Shown: positions 10,735 through 21,781 of the stretch, in pieces
How positions within the stretch are numbered: the first letter of the stretch is position 1
Layout of the letters: the number at the start of each line of letters is the position of its first letter
DNA from: Calcarisporiella thermophila CBS 279.70
Lineage: Eukaryota; Calcarisporiellomycota
Direction: 5' to 3'
Length of the DNA stretch: 64,000 nt
NCBI RefSeq assembly: GCF_041956535.1
Contig: NW_027192219.1
Span: 293,522 to 357,521, forward strand
Translations under genes and position numbers: made by a program
The notes under the pieces: model-generated
The model's database searches: none
Seen by the model: the letters and a program-made list of their open reading frames with translations, nothing else
What the model was told of the DNA's origin: nothing

Positions 10735-13297
10735 AACTAAGATACATCACCCCCAACGCAGCCAATGCAATCATCTCGCAGGTCGGCGACTACCGCATCT
10801 CGTCGGATGCCCTCCGCGCTATAAACACGCTCCTAGATGAGCTCCTCTACTCGCTGCTTGTGACAACACGCTCGCTGGATCTCACGCGCATCAAGCAGGC
10901 CGTCACCCAGCTGCTCCCCAACAGCCTTGGAAAGAATGCCGTCGTGGAGGCCGAGCTAGAGATGAAGGACCACCTGGACAGCGGCGCTCCCGTCGACTAC
11001 GCCGGGCTGGCCCGCACCCGAGACCTGCATCCCCACGCTTTCCCCCTCGACCAGACCTACTCCGTGCTGCGACGCAAATGCGCATTTCGAAGCGCGCTTG
11101 GCGACGGAAGGGAGCTGGAACTCCCCACGGCAACCCCCGTCGACGGCGGCGGTGTCGTGACGAGCCTGCATGTGGTCTACGTTACGGCCATACTGGAGCA
11201 TGTCGCCGACTATGTGTTGACGGCGGTGGCGCGCGTCGCGGATTTGTACGATGCCGACTTTGTGAGGGTGAAGGATGTGTACGCGGCCATGCTGGACGAT
11301 CGAGAGATTGGGGGAATGTTCAAACGAACCAAGCTGAAGCTCTCCCTCGAGGTATGTAGTTCTAAGAGGCGCAGTCTCCGCCCGCTCACGGCTCCCCCCC
11401 CCCCCCTAACCTGGTATGCATGCTCTCTCCACGAACCTTGTAGAAGCGGCTGGGCTCCTCCCCCGACCAGGTCCGCTCCTCGCTCGAGCTTGCCCAGGAG
11501 CAATTGTCGATGGACCGGGTGATGGATCTCGTGGATTTCGTCGGCAACGGCAGCGGCAACGGCAACGGCTTCGGCAGCAAGCGCACCCCGCCCCACTCCC
11601 CCACCTCGGCCAACCAACTCTACCCCGACAAATCCCCCACCAATCCCTCCTCCGTCACACCCCCCCGCAGCAAGCGCTCCCTCTCCGTCAGCTCGAATGG
11701 CTCGGCAGCAAGCGGGCAGCGATCGCTCCCCACCGTGGCCAGCCACACCAATAATGCAAAGCTGAACCCGTTGCTGGGGAGGCCGAGCGTATCGAGCCAG
11801 ACTAGCTTAGCCAGCTTCGGCTCCAACAACACGGCCGGATCCGGCCGTGGCGGAATCCTCGGGTTCCTCGCAAGAATACGCGTTAAAAAGGCAAGGCGAA
11901 GCGCTTCCTTGTCGTCCATCTACCCGGGCATCGATGCTCCAGAACAGCAGCAACAGCAGCAGCAGCAGCAGCATCTTCAGCAGCAGTCCCTGCAGCAACA
12001 GCAGGAGGAGGAGGGAGAAAGACGGGTGCCGAATTTCGACGAGGTCCTTCAAAGCGGAGAGACGATGAAAGTCACCCTCACGCCCAATCGCCTGCGCTCC
12101 ATCGTCCAGCGGCCCATCTCCCCTATGCCCTCCCTGGGCGCCATGAAGGCTCCCACCGCCAAAATCACGCCCGCCGCGCCGGTGGGATCGGGCTCTTCGC
12201 CCGGCAGTCAACCGCGGTGGGCCAAACCGGGCTCCTCCTCCCCGGAGCATCCCCCGCTCACGGTGCCCTCTTCGGGGGAGCGCGATCTCCCCCCTATCCC
12301 GCAGCAGGGTGAACCCCATCGCCGCCAGTCGGTCCCGATTTTTGTCACTCCTGCGCCCGACCCGACCGACCGGCCATCCTATCGGCACCTCGGCCCGTCC
12401 TTGAACCGCCCTAGCGCCGAGGGAGCCATCCCCGCGGCGGCCTCCCCTTCCGAGATGCTCGACAAGAAAAAGCATGCGCCCCAACCGCGACGTTCGGGAG
12501 CCGACGAGACCCGCACGATGACCCGCTCATTAACCGATCCAACCTTGTTAACAAGTAGACCCTCGCTGAGGCGGCCTTCGAGCTTAGCTATACCCGACGA
12601 CAAAGAGCTGGCGGAGGAAGAGGAAGTCGACGAAGCAGACAAATCGCGGACAAGCGAGTCAATTCAGCGTCAGCGCGCACAGAAGGTAGCGGCATTAAGG
12701 GCGCTCTTCGAAAACGGTCAGGAGCGGAGCGTGAGCCCGCAGGCGAGTTCCGAGCGACTGACCGCAAGGGTGGAGGAGAAGGAAGCCCCAGAGCTCAAGG
12801 AAAACGCAGATGACAGCGGCATGGCCCGGGCTACGCCACCTGCGAAAGCGCCTGAAGAGGAAAAGGAGGTGGGGAAGGAGGAGACGGGGGTGGGGTTAAG
12901 GGAGGAGGAAGGAGAGACAAAGCCTCTGGCCCCCGACGCGATGGAAGCGAAGCCCACCCATGTTCAACAAAGGCAAGCACCCGAGCCTGCTGATACCAAG
13001 CCTGATGGTGCCTTCTCTGCCGACGAGTTGCATTCACTGATTGCTTGTCTACGTATTGCAGCATCAAGTGTTCTGGTCGGAAATAGCGATCGCGTTGCAG
13101 TAGAGAATGCGGTCGATGCGGCATTCAAAAGATTTGTAGGGCGGAGTAAGAAGGAGGAGGAGGAGGAAAAGGAAGATCATACAGGTAAGAGTGCTTGTGA
13201 AGCCGAACAAGGGGAAAAAGTATCGGAGCAGGAGACTCTGGTGGAGCCGCTAGATATGGGGGAGCGACAGGTGGTCGACTGGCTTCTCTGTTGTTGA
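10735..13297 (+). CDS. tandem histone-fold-like protein with long low-complexity tail
   Basis: Exons 10735-11351 and 11444-13297 join in frame (intron 11352-11443, containing 13 C); at least one 5' exon is missing from this model. The conserved N-terminal 200 residues show two helical units. The first is ITPNAANAIISQVGDYRISS with a long amphipathic helix. The second, VVYVTAILEHVADYVLTAVA followed by VRVKDVYAAMLDDREI, resembles the alpha2-alpha3 part of histone H2A. Tandem histone folds of this kind occur in ABTB2/BTBD11-type and related fungal proteins, so binding to DNA or protein partners is possible. The remaining 600 residues are Ser/Pro-rich, with a poly-Gln block (about 11945-12005), acidic KE-rich stretches and many SP sites, suggesting a phosphorylated scaffold or regulator. 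The histone-fold reading is by eye. Confidence 0.75.
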
Positions 13298-14862
13298 TTT
13301 TGTTTACCATGCAATGTCGTTTAGCGTTCTTTTATATACATATCTATCTATCTATCTATAAATATGTGTTATTTGGAAATAATTTCTCCTCAACTTCTTG
13401 TTATTCCAGTTCTTATTTCTCTATCTATGTGAAAGTTTTTGTCTTCCTTGTTTCTTTTCGTCCCCCCCCCCCCCCCGATTCCTTGCGCTTTGTAGCAGTA
13501 GTTCCATGTTTTTAGTTCTAGTCTTAGTCCTTATCAATAATATGCACCTTTCGATCCTTACCCAATGCCAGTTGACATAAGAGGAAATTCGGACTAGCTA
13601 AAACCTTATTCGACTTAGGCTTTCCCATAGAACATTTTTAGGGGGAATTTCGTTTGACGGCACGAGGAATTGATTGCGTCGTTCTCATCGATTCTCTTCT
13701 CTTCGTTTCACTTCTCTTCATCATCTTGTTCTTTCTTTCCGATTTTTCTCCTGTCCATTTTGAGCGCATCCGTCTTTATTGCATATATTGAGGTAGGTAT
13801 ATGTGCGCTATATGCGCCCGCCCCCTTATTCCCCTTTTTATAGAGCTGTTTTATTAGATTGTTTTGTGGTGGTGCGGCTGTTTTTTCCAAGGCTACTATT
13901 ATTAACTATCAGTGACTTAAAAAAAAAAAGAGAAAGACATGGTCCATGATTTCTAATCGCTCTTTTTTTTTTTATATTACTCTTTTATTCAGACTGTCGC
14001 ACTCTTTCGCACCCGGGTGGTTTCTTGGCGAAGTCGCGCTTTTTCTTACAAGCCTGTCAGGAGCAACTCAAGAGAGAAACCTAGTTGGCTCTATACCTCC
14101 TAACAAAAAAAAACCCTTCAACCGCCTAGTGATTAAGGAAATCGAGAAGAATAGTACAGTAGAGGAGAAGAGGTGCGGAGGGGCTCCCTTAATATCGTTT
14201 AATATCCCCTTCTGTTTCTGTACTCTGGATCAATTCACCCTCAGGGGGAAGGAAGATTATCTTCCATTTCCCTATTGCTTTCTCACTTAACTCCTACACC
14301 TTGAGCTCGAGCTTTCGCTTCTCTCTACTTTAAGGTGAGTGGACCTTTAGCTAGTGACGCGTCGTCTCTTCTCATCGGTCCTCATCTGGCTTCAATAGGC
14401 TCTGCTTCACCTTTACTCTCCTTTACTCAAACTCTATCTCCCTAATCCTTCACTTATACCTCGCTAGTGTAGTTGGGCTTTCTTTTGCTTCTCTCTGTTA
14501 TTTCTTTTGTATCATAGCATATCATTCCTTTTTGTTTTTTTTTGTTCCTCTTCTTCTACTCTTACTTGATCGATATTCTGTTGTTTTTTTTTTCTGTCTT
14601 ATTCTTCCATTCCTTTCATCTTTCCTGTACTTTCCTTATGAAATATTGAAGCTTTTACTTTTATTCATTACCATTCTCTCATTTTTTTTTTCATACTCTC
14701 TTTTCTATATAACCTCCCTACCATTACTACGTCCATCGCCTCTACTTATTTAATTTCATTTCATTCATTTGCCTTGATTTCTTTTGCTCTTCCCCCGCTA
14801 CGTATTGATTCAACCCAACGCCACGTTGAGAACTCTCCCATCTGAATATTTTTCCTCTGGTG
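13298..14862. other. intergenic region: 3' end, T-rich sequence and 5' leader of the kinase gene
   Basis: The region carries a run of 15 C (13462-13476), several T and A tracts, and from about 14290 a strongly pyrimidine-rich leader. A likely 5' UTR intron lies at 14335-14398 (GTGAGT...CAATAG). T-rich open frames here, such as 14532-14753, would encode only Phe/Leu-rich sequence and are not genes. Confidence 0.45.
13462..13476 (+). repeat. poly-C tract (15 C)
   Basis: Longest of several C or G homopolymers of 10 or more bases in the window. Others are 5803-5814, 11394-11406, 15163-15172, 18172-18182 and 21050-21061. All lie outside coding exons. Confidence 0.9.
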
Positions 14863-17704
14863 ATGATCGGTCTTCAGCAGCATCTGCAGTCCCCGTCGAC
14901 GGAGCAAGCGCATCCGCCACAGGAAGAATGGCTGCCTTTTAATATCGGCGTGGTGATCGAGGATCCCGCCTCGAAGTACGCGCTGCACTTGCTTGCTCCC
15001 CTTGGGCAAGGCTCGTATGCGATCGTGTACAAGGCACGCGACACTATCAGTGGGCGCCTCTTCGCGCTCAAGTGTCTCTCCAAGGCAGCTCTCACCACCG
15101 AGCAGCTTCACATCCAGATGAATGAGGTATGGCCTGGACGGCGCTGTGTTCTATGAGTTGGTGGGGGGGGGGAGCCTAACTGGATGCTAACTTTTTTGCA
15201 GGTGCACATACACCGGTCGCTTCCCAAAAACCTACGTATTGTCACCTTCCACGACTATTTCGAGACGGACGACTGGCTCTTTCTGCTGCTTGAGTACGTG
15301 AATGGGCGCGATCTGTACTGGTTCATCACCCAGTCCCACGACCAATTTGACGATAGCGGGCGCCGTCTCTCGGAGCGTGAGCGCTACGAGCTTGCCGTCC
15401 ACATCTTCGTTCAGTGTCTCGACACTGTCGGCACGATCCACGAGCGGCACATCGCCCACCGAGATCTAAAACCGGAGAACTTCTTGATTGACCGGCATCG
15501 GACGGTGTTGCTTACGGATTTCGGCCTGGCAACCAACGAGGCACGATGCTACGACTTCGATTGCGGGAGTAAGCCCTACATGAGCTATGGTAAGAGCTAA
15601 ACCCCTTTTTGCCAATTCACTACCCCAGCTCAATCGGTCGTGCTTGTAGAGTGCCGTAATGCGGACGCGGGCGACTCTTACGACCCCTTTCAGGCCGACA
15701 TCTGGTCCCTCGGCATCATTCTCCTCAACCTGCTGTGGCACCGCTCGCCCTGGTCTGACCCCTGTCCCGACTCGTGCGCATCCTTTGCCGCTTTCCAGCA
15801 GGAGGGCGCGGAGTTCTTCCTGGACCGCTTTGACCGGATGCCGATGCGCATGGCGAGGTTCCTCGCGAAGCGCGTTTTCTGCCCGGCTGGCGATCGCCGC
15901 ATCAAGATCAAGGAGTGGAAGAAATGGTGTGGCATCCTTGTGGATATGCTCGTAGACCCCGATGCAGACAACGTGATGGACGACGAGTGGACCGCGGAGC
16001 CGCCGGTCACGTCGGCCAAGAAGGCACGCTTCAGTCTGGGCCCCCTCACGCTGACACTTTCGGGGCGAGCCCGAAAACTCAGCGCCACCTCCAAGAAAGA
16101 GAAGAAGGAGGAGAAAAAGGCCCAGGCGCCCGCGCCACCCACCCCTCCAAAGTCCCCCGCCAACACCGCCGTATACCCTTCGGAAGCTGCAGCGAGATGC
16201 GCCCCCCCTTCGGCTTGGGAGCTGCTTCGCTCGTCTTGGTCCGATGACATCGATAGCCCGATGGCGACGGGGATGATGGATTTTTCCAGCCCAGTGGCCT
16301 TCCACGATCAACCCGACGTCCCCAGCACCAGCGGGGACGAGGGCAGCGAGACCCATGCCCCTTACCAAGCGCAGCCCCAGTTGCCGCATACCCCATCCTC
16401 CTCCCTTCCCAACCCGTCCTCGATGGCCGCCATCGAGGAGGAGCACAAGCTGGAGCCTGTGCGAAGCGACGCCGACAGCGGCTTCGCGACAGACGACGGG
16501 GAGCGCATTGAGGATCGGCGCGTGCCACGCCCCTACCAATCCACCCCCTCCCTGCTTCTCTCGAAACATTTCAAAGCAACCCCCTCCCACCTCGTGCCCC
16601 CGCCCCCTCCTGTCCACAGCCAGCAATACCCGAGCCACCTCGTCTCCCCGACGAACCCTCGCCGCCAGCGGTCAGCATTGGGCCTGAGGTTTGGGCAGAA
16701 GCGCCTCCACGTGGTCACCGGGAAGCGCGCCATCCCCTATACGCAGCACCAAACGTGGCTTTCGCTCGAGGATGCTCACTCCGCGTCGCGCGGCACCTAT
16801 GTGGTCGGCGTGGGGGCGTACGCCTATGGGAGGCGGCCATTCGCCCCTCCCCCTCCCTGGCGTAACTGGATCGACCGAACCAACCATCACCAGCAGCTGC
16901 ACCACCACCACCACCAGCACAACCTCTACCACCAGCACCTCCACGCGGGACATGGACCCTCTGCGAACGCCCCTCAGGACAGCAGGCCGACCCATGCTCA
17001 GCGGGCCCCGCAACAGGCGCAGAAGCCCGCCCCGCGCAATCGCCGCCGCTCCTCCACCGTCTCCTCCTCGGCCACCTCCTCCTCCATCACCATTTTCAAC
17101 GGCCCAATGCTGGGGATGACGGTGCGCAGCAACAGCAGCTGCAGCACCGCCACCCAGCGCCCGCGACGCCGGAATTCCGCGCGCACCCCCGGGAAATCGT
17201 CCTTCTCTCCGCCTGCGAAGCAGCACGGATTTGGCGCGGAAAAGATGGGGGTCACCCCCGAATATGCGCCCTCCGAGGATCAGATCGAGGCCATCCCCCC
17301 CCCTGCCCCAACTGTGCCTGGCGAGCCACCGGGAGCCGGGCCCTGGCGCCGGCGTAGAAGTGTGCTTGATCCCGCCGACGCCGACTTGCTCCGAATCAGC
17401 TGGAACTGAGCATTCGCCGCCGCCGCCGCCCCCGGAGTCGGAAGAGTGGGCCCAGTGCGATACGGGTGGGTCGGCACCGACCCCGGTGAAAGGCGTCGAC
17501 ACCATCCTTGAAAACGCCGAGCCCCCCTTGGACGACAGCGGCGAGAGTGCTGACGTGGCGCAGGGTGCCGGCGCCGAGGGAGGCGAGGATCGTAAGCCTC
17601 CCAGGGTGGGCAGGTCGACCATGCAACAGCTCGGAAGCCTGTTGCGCGGCATTGTCGGGTACAATCGTCAAATCAAAGTGGGAGGCCTCCAGAACGCAGC
17701 CTAG
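14863..17704 (+). CDS. Ser/Thr protein kinase, Ran1/VHS1/SKS1-like
   Basis: Exons 14863-15126, 15202-15589 and 15650 onward encode a complete kinase domain. It has glycine loop LGQGSYAIVYKA, catalytic Lys70 in LFALK, HRD Asp176 in IAHRDLKPENFL, DFG Asp194, and CGSKPYMSYECRN, where the usual APE/SPE triad is SYE. The CGS-YMS-EC stretch and FQADIWSLGIILLNLLWHRSPWSDP are typical of the fungal Ran1/Pat1, Vhs1 and Sks1 group, which acts in nutrient and meiosis control. A long disordered tail follows, rich in Pro, Ser and His with acidic patches. If the third exon is unspliced the protein stops at 17409 (803 residues). A likely small intron (17354-17399, GTAGAA...ATCAG) shifts to a protein-like frame ending LGSLLRGIVGYNRQIKVGG at 17704 (886 residues), which I prefer. 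The intron at 15127-15201 holds 10 G. Confidence 0.9.
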
Positions 17705-18304
17705 CGCGGATGATGACCTTGATGATGACGTTACTTGTTTTCGTCTCTCCCTCAGAGACATGCTCTTATTTTATTCTATATTATTCCCTCGCTGTTCTCT
17801 TTTTTTTTTTATTCTTCCTCGTCCTTTTATACTCGATAATCCTTTGTTTTTTTTGCATTTTTTTTTTTCCTCTCTTCTTTTCCCCTTTTCCCACCGAAAA
17901 GCGGAAAACAATATACAATTAAGAGGTGAAATAGCGTTTTTTTTTTCCTTACGATTTTTCCTCTTATTTTCTTGGACATTTTGTTTTTTTAACAATCTGT
18001 TTGATTCCTTCTTTGAAAATATATATTATATATTATATATATTATAATTATTGCTATAAGAAAAAAAAAATGGGAAAAACAATAATAACAACAATAACAA
18101 CAACAAAAATAGCGCCATGATGAAGCGAGCGATCTTTGTTGCCGACTACAAAACAGAGTGCGTCGAGGAGAGGGGGGGGGGGAGGGGTCAGTCCCGCTGG
18201 CAGGGGTGATATTTCTTGATAGTGTATATAGAACAAAAGGCACCAACACAGCATAGACAGATTCATTGAGAAAAGCTGGGGTGAGTATGCCTAGGCTCCC
18301 ATCC
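17705..18304. other. AT- and T-rich convergent intergenic region
   Basis: Between two converging genes: poly-T tracts, a TATATATTATATAT stretch near 18020-18045, an A tract at 18061 and a run of 11 G (18172-18182). It probably holds both 3' UTRs; no gene is seen. Confidence 0.5.
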
Positions 18305-20187
18305 TCAAAGGAGGCCCTTCTCCGGAAGGATCTCCAAGCCCTGGGTCCGCTGCATCCACCCGGTCTTCAGCCGCTTGAGCTCCCGCTCTTCTCGTGCATC
18401 GTCGTCATCGCCGTGGTCTATAGCGGGAGCCTCAGCCAACTTTTGCTTTTCCTTTTTCACCGCATCATTCCCCCGGCGCCGGCCCCTCTCCCTCTCCCTC
18501 TCCCTTGCCCTTTCTCGTTCCCCGCGCTTGGACCTGTGCGCCCGCCCCTCCACCAGCAGGCTCGTCAAGAGCTCCTTCTCCACCACCAGCTCGTCCACCA
18601 TCTTCTCGAGCTGCAGCCTGCTCTCGCGCTGCCGCCGGGCATCGGCTGCCTCCTTCTCCAGCTGCGACAGGCGCAACTCGAGCTCCTCGTTTTTTGTCTG
18701 GAGCTCGAGTTGCTCCCGCGAGGGCGACGCCTTCGAGTAGGCCGAGGAGGAGGTGGAGCTTGAGGCGGATTGGGGCGAGCCGGGGACATGGGAGGGGGGA
18801 GGGGGGTGGGAGGGGTAGCATGCGGCGAGGCAGGATGGCGAGAGCTGGCGTGGAGGGGAGATGCGATCCCCGACCCCCGAGGGGATGTGGATGGGGGCCA
18901 CGACCGGCTTTTGCCTTCGATGGGCCCCCCCTCGGTCCAGGGCGGAGAGCGGGGTTTCCCGCTGGGGCGACAGGGCGCCTGCGGCGGGAGAGGAGGCGGT
19001 GATGGCGGCGGCGGCTGCAGAGGAGAACGCAGGGGGGTGAGAGGGGGGCGGTGCGGTTGCCACGGGGGCGTGTCCCGACGCAAGCGTCTCGGGCGACAGG
19101 GCTCTTGCGGGCTTGGTCCTTAGGGGCGAGCTAACGCTTGGCGAGAGAAGGCTCCCGCTCTTTCCGCGGGCGCTCATGCAGGCACTCCGACCCTCCGTGC
19201 GCATGTGCCGATTCAGCGCATCCAGCCGCGCGAAGCTGCGGTGGCACACGTTGCAGACGTGGGGCCGCTCGCCCGTGTGAAGTTTTTGGTGCCGCTTGAG
19301 ATCGTGCTGGCGGCGGAACTGCTGCTTGCACTCAGAACACTGCAAAGTAGAAGAGAAAAGAGAGGTCAAAGGCCATGCATGAACAGGGAAAAGACAGGGG
19401 GAAAGCGCATCATCGAGCAGCGGGAGAGGCGTGAAAAGGAGAATGCGGCGAGAACACTCACCTCAAACGGACGCTCCTCGGTGTGGGTAAGGTAGTGGGA
19501 TTTGAGATTGTGCTGTCTAGTAAAGGTCAGGTCGCACCGGTCGCAGGCGTATGGTTTTTCCGCGGCGGATGCCAGCGGGATGCCCGCGGAATTGGGCATC
19601 GACATTGGCGATGTCGCGCTTATTGCGATTGGCGAATTCAACCTCATCATCCCGATTCCACTTCCGAGAGCGGCGGCGCCCGAGCCTACGGTCGGCGTCA
19701 GCGGAGAGAAGCGGCCCACCCCGGCCGCGGACGCCGGATACTCCTGGCCCAGGGGGGTCAAAGCATGCTGGGCCTGCGGCTTCGGCTGGGGATCGGGCGG
19801 CGAGAGGGAGGGGAAGTGGGCGGAGGCGAGGGAAATGAATTTCGAGGGCGGCGGCAGGCGGGGGCGGTCCAAGGAATTTCTGCGCACGGGGGAGAGTGGC
19901 GTGGGAAGGGGGGGATTGCAGGTGGAGTAGGAGAGTGGCGGCAGCATGTGAGGATGGGCCATTGGGGCGGCGTCGGGGAAGGCGGAGGATTGGGAGGCCG
20001 GCATGGCCAGGGGCGAGGTCGGGGATGAGGCCGAGGGGAGGCCGTGGATCAGGGGGGGGATGGCGGGGGGCGGCAGGAATTTGCCCTGGCCGATGGCTCT
20101 TGTGTTGGAATGGGCCATGGAGAGCGGCGCGCAAAATGATTCCGCCCTGTTGTGTAATGGGAACAGAGCAGAAGTAGCAACCACCAT
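18305..20187 (-). CDS. C2H2 zinc-finger transcription factor, Crz1/Prz1-like
   Basis: Two exons (20187-19462 and 19339-18305) give 586 residues. The N-terminal 215 residues are Pro/Ser-rich. Three C2H2 fingers follow: [17 protein letters not shown], then across the intron [17 protein letters not shown], then [17 protein letters not shown] with a downstream GRSAC. The linkers TEERPFE and TGERPHV and the order (LKSH finger, LKRH finger, LDALNRH finger) match the calcineurin-responsive Crz1/Prz1 group, which acts in Ca2+ and ion stress in the nucleus. A candidate degenerate calcineurin-docking sequence (SPIAIS) lies in the N-terminal part but is weak. The C-terminal half is Ser/Pro-rich with a predicted coiled coil (about 18550-18720 in the DNA) and a basic Arg/Glu repeat. 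Start ATG 20187; a second Met at MAHSNTR is also possible. Confidence 0.88.
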
Positions 20188-21781
20188 AGCCGCGCCGCGT
20201 GGCTTGAAATAAGTTGGGCCTTCCTCTTGCGCACGAAATCTTATTTCTGGATTGTATTATGCTGGTGTAACCTCTCCATTCCAGAACATTCAAGTGATCT
20301 GAGCCCTATCTGCATTGGATGGCGGCCGGCCCCCCACCCATCCAGCGTGCAGGGGAAAAGACAACACCCGGGGTGGCGCAAGGCCGATGTAACACCGGAA
20401 AAATTGGGTTGTTTGGCCGCAAACCTGCTCTGCACGCCCCCGCCCCGCTGAAACGATCATGGAGCGATGGCCTGATTGATATCTGCAGCCCTCACCCGCA
20501 TCCGGCATCGGCGCGCCGCCCCCTCTCTCCCTATAAAGCGCCCGGGGGATTGCGCGCGGGCCCGGGGCTGACCAGACCGCACGGATGGCCGCCAGCGAGG
20601 ACCGCGAGTTTCTTCTTTCGAATCCCAACCACTCAGCGCCCGCCCCCCGGGGTTGGTGGCTCTGGTGGCTGCGTTGGCGGCTGACGTTTGGAAGGGGGCA
20701 GAGACGCCGAGTCGAGCCGCTACCGGAGGGTTTTGAGGCAGAGCCTAGGCTGCAAGGCTCACTGCTCCTGGACCGGAAGCTTAGGTTGGGGGCGGAGCGG
20801 GGACGGGCGGGTCGACGCGATTAGTCATGGCCAGCGCCGGGGAGTGGAGAAGGCCTGGCGGGGCCGGAGGAGTTCGAACCTGGATGAAGCTTCTTGGTTG
20901 ACGGGCCTGCGCGCGGGTCCCGCGCTGCTACTCGCGCCTGCCGAGGCTGGACGCGAGAAGATTCTATAATGGGCGTGGGGCGGCTCCTCCACTCAAGCCC
21001 AGCCAACCCTTGCCCCAATGCATGTGCGAATTCAGGGTTTCAAGCCCAGCCCCCCCCCCCCGTCCACAAAGCCTTCGCCATGCTCTTTACACAAGCACAA
21101 TGCGGTGCCACAAATCTTGGCGTGTCGACGTCACTGCCCCGCCGCCCTATGAGAGCCGGGCACCGCCCGTGGGGGGGAAGAGGGGCACCCTGCCGTCACC
21201 CCTCGCCCTGCGCTGGGCCGTCGGAGATGCCACAATGCTCTCGCCCCCCGGCCCCCATGTCACCGCCATGCCGGCCGCGCCAAGGCATGGCCTGGCTATC
21301 CCCCTCTTGGGCCGAATTCATGCGTCCTGCGCGGGCTAACCTGTAGGGTAAACCGCTCGGGCGCTGACGTTTCTCCCCTCCCAATATTACGTGATGATGC
21401 GGCTGGGCTCTCGACCAACCGGCCAACCCCCACGGCGTCCGTCGGGGCATGGGGGGAGGGGCCATCCACGGCTCGTGGCCGAGTTGATACGTCAGTTTTG
21501 AGTTGCAGGGTGACAACGTGCAACGGCCCAGCAGGAATCAGCTGAAAAGCTTCAGGGGAAGCTTGTGGCCATGTTCTGCTGGACAAGGTTCCCTGAGAAG
21601 CTTTCAGGGTTTTTTCCCCCCTGCCCGCCCCCATGCCGCTATTTCAGGCGGGCGGGCTATTCAGGTGTATATAGAGTATGTCTATATTGGGGAGGAGGCC
21701 GCGGCCTGGCTGACAAAGTCATCAAACAAATCTTTGGACACATGACAAAAAAAATCAATAAAGTAAATGCATCATGGCTGC
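20188..21781. other. GC-rich intergenic region, no gene supported
   Basis: High GC with many overlapping open frames on both strands, none with splice context or family features. It includes a run of 12 C (21050-21061) and a TATA-like TATAAAG near 20532. A GTTCGAACC-like sequence near 20870 resembles a tRNA B box, but no cloverleaf could be drawn around it. Confidence 0.45.

Noticed and set aside
14532-14753. Leu/Phe-rich open frame
   Set aside because: It is a translation of a T- and C-rich leader; no start context, family or splice support.
18565-19083. Long Pro/Arg-rich frames antisense to or shifted from the zinc-finger gene
   Set aside because: Products of high GC; only the frame with C2H2 fingers has family features.
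20865-20885. tRNA B-box-like sequence
   Set aside because: No A box or cloverleaf could be built around it; the same applies to the one near 48440.
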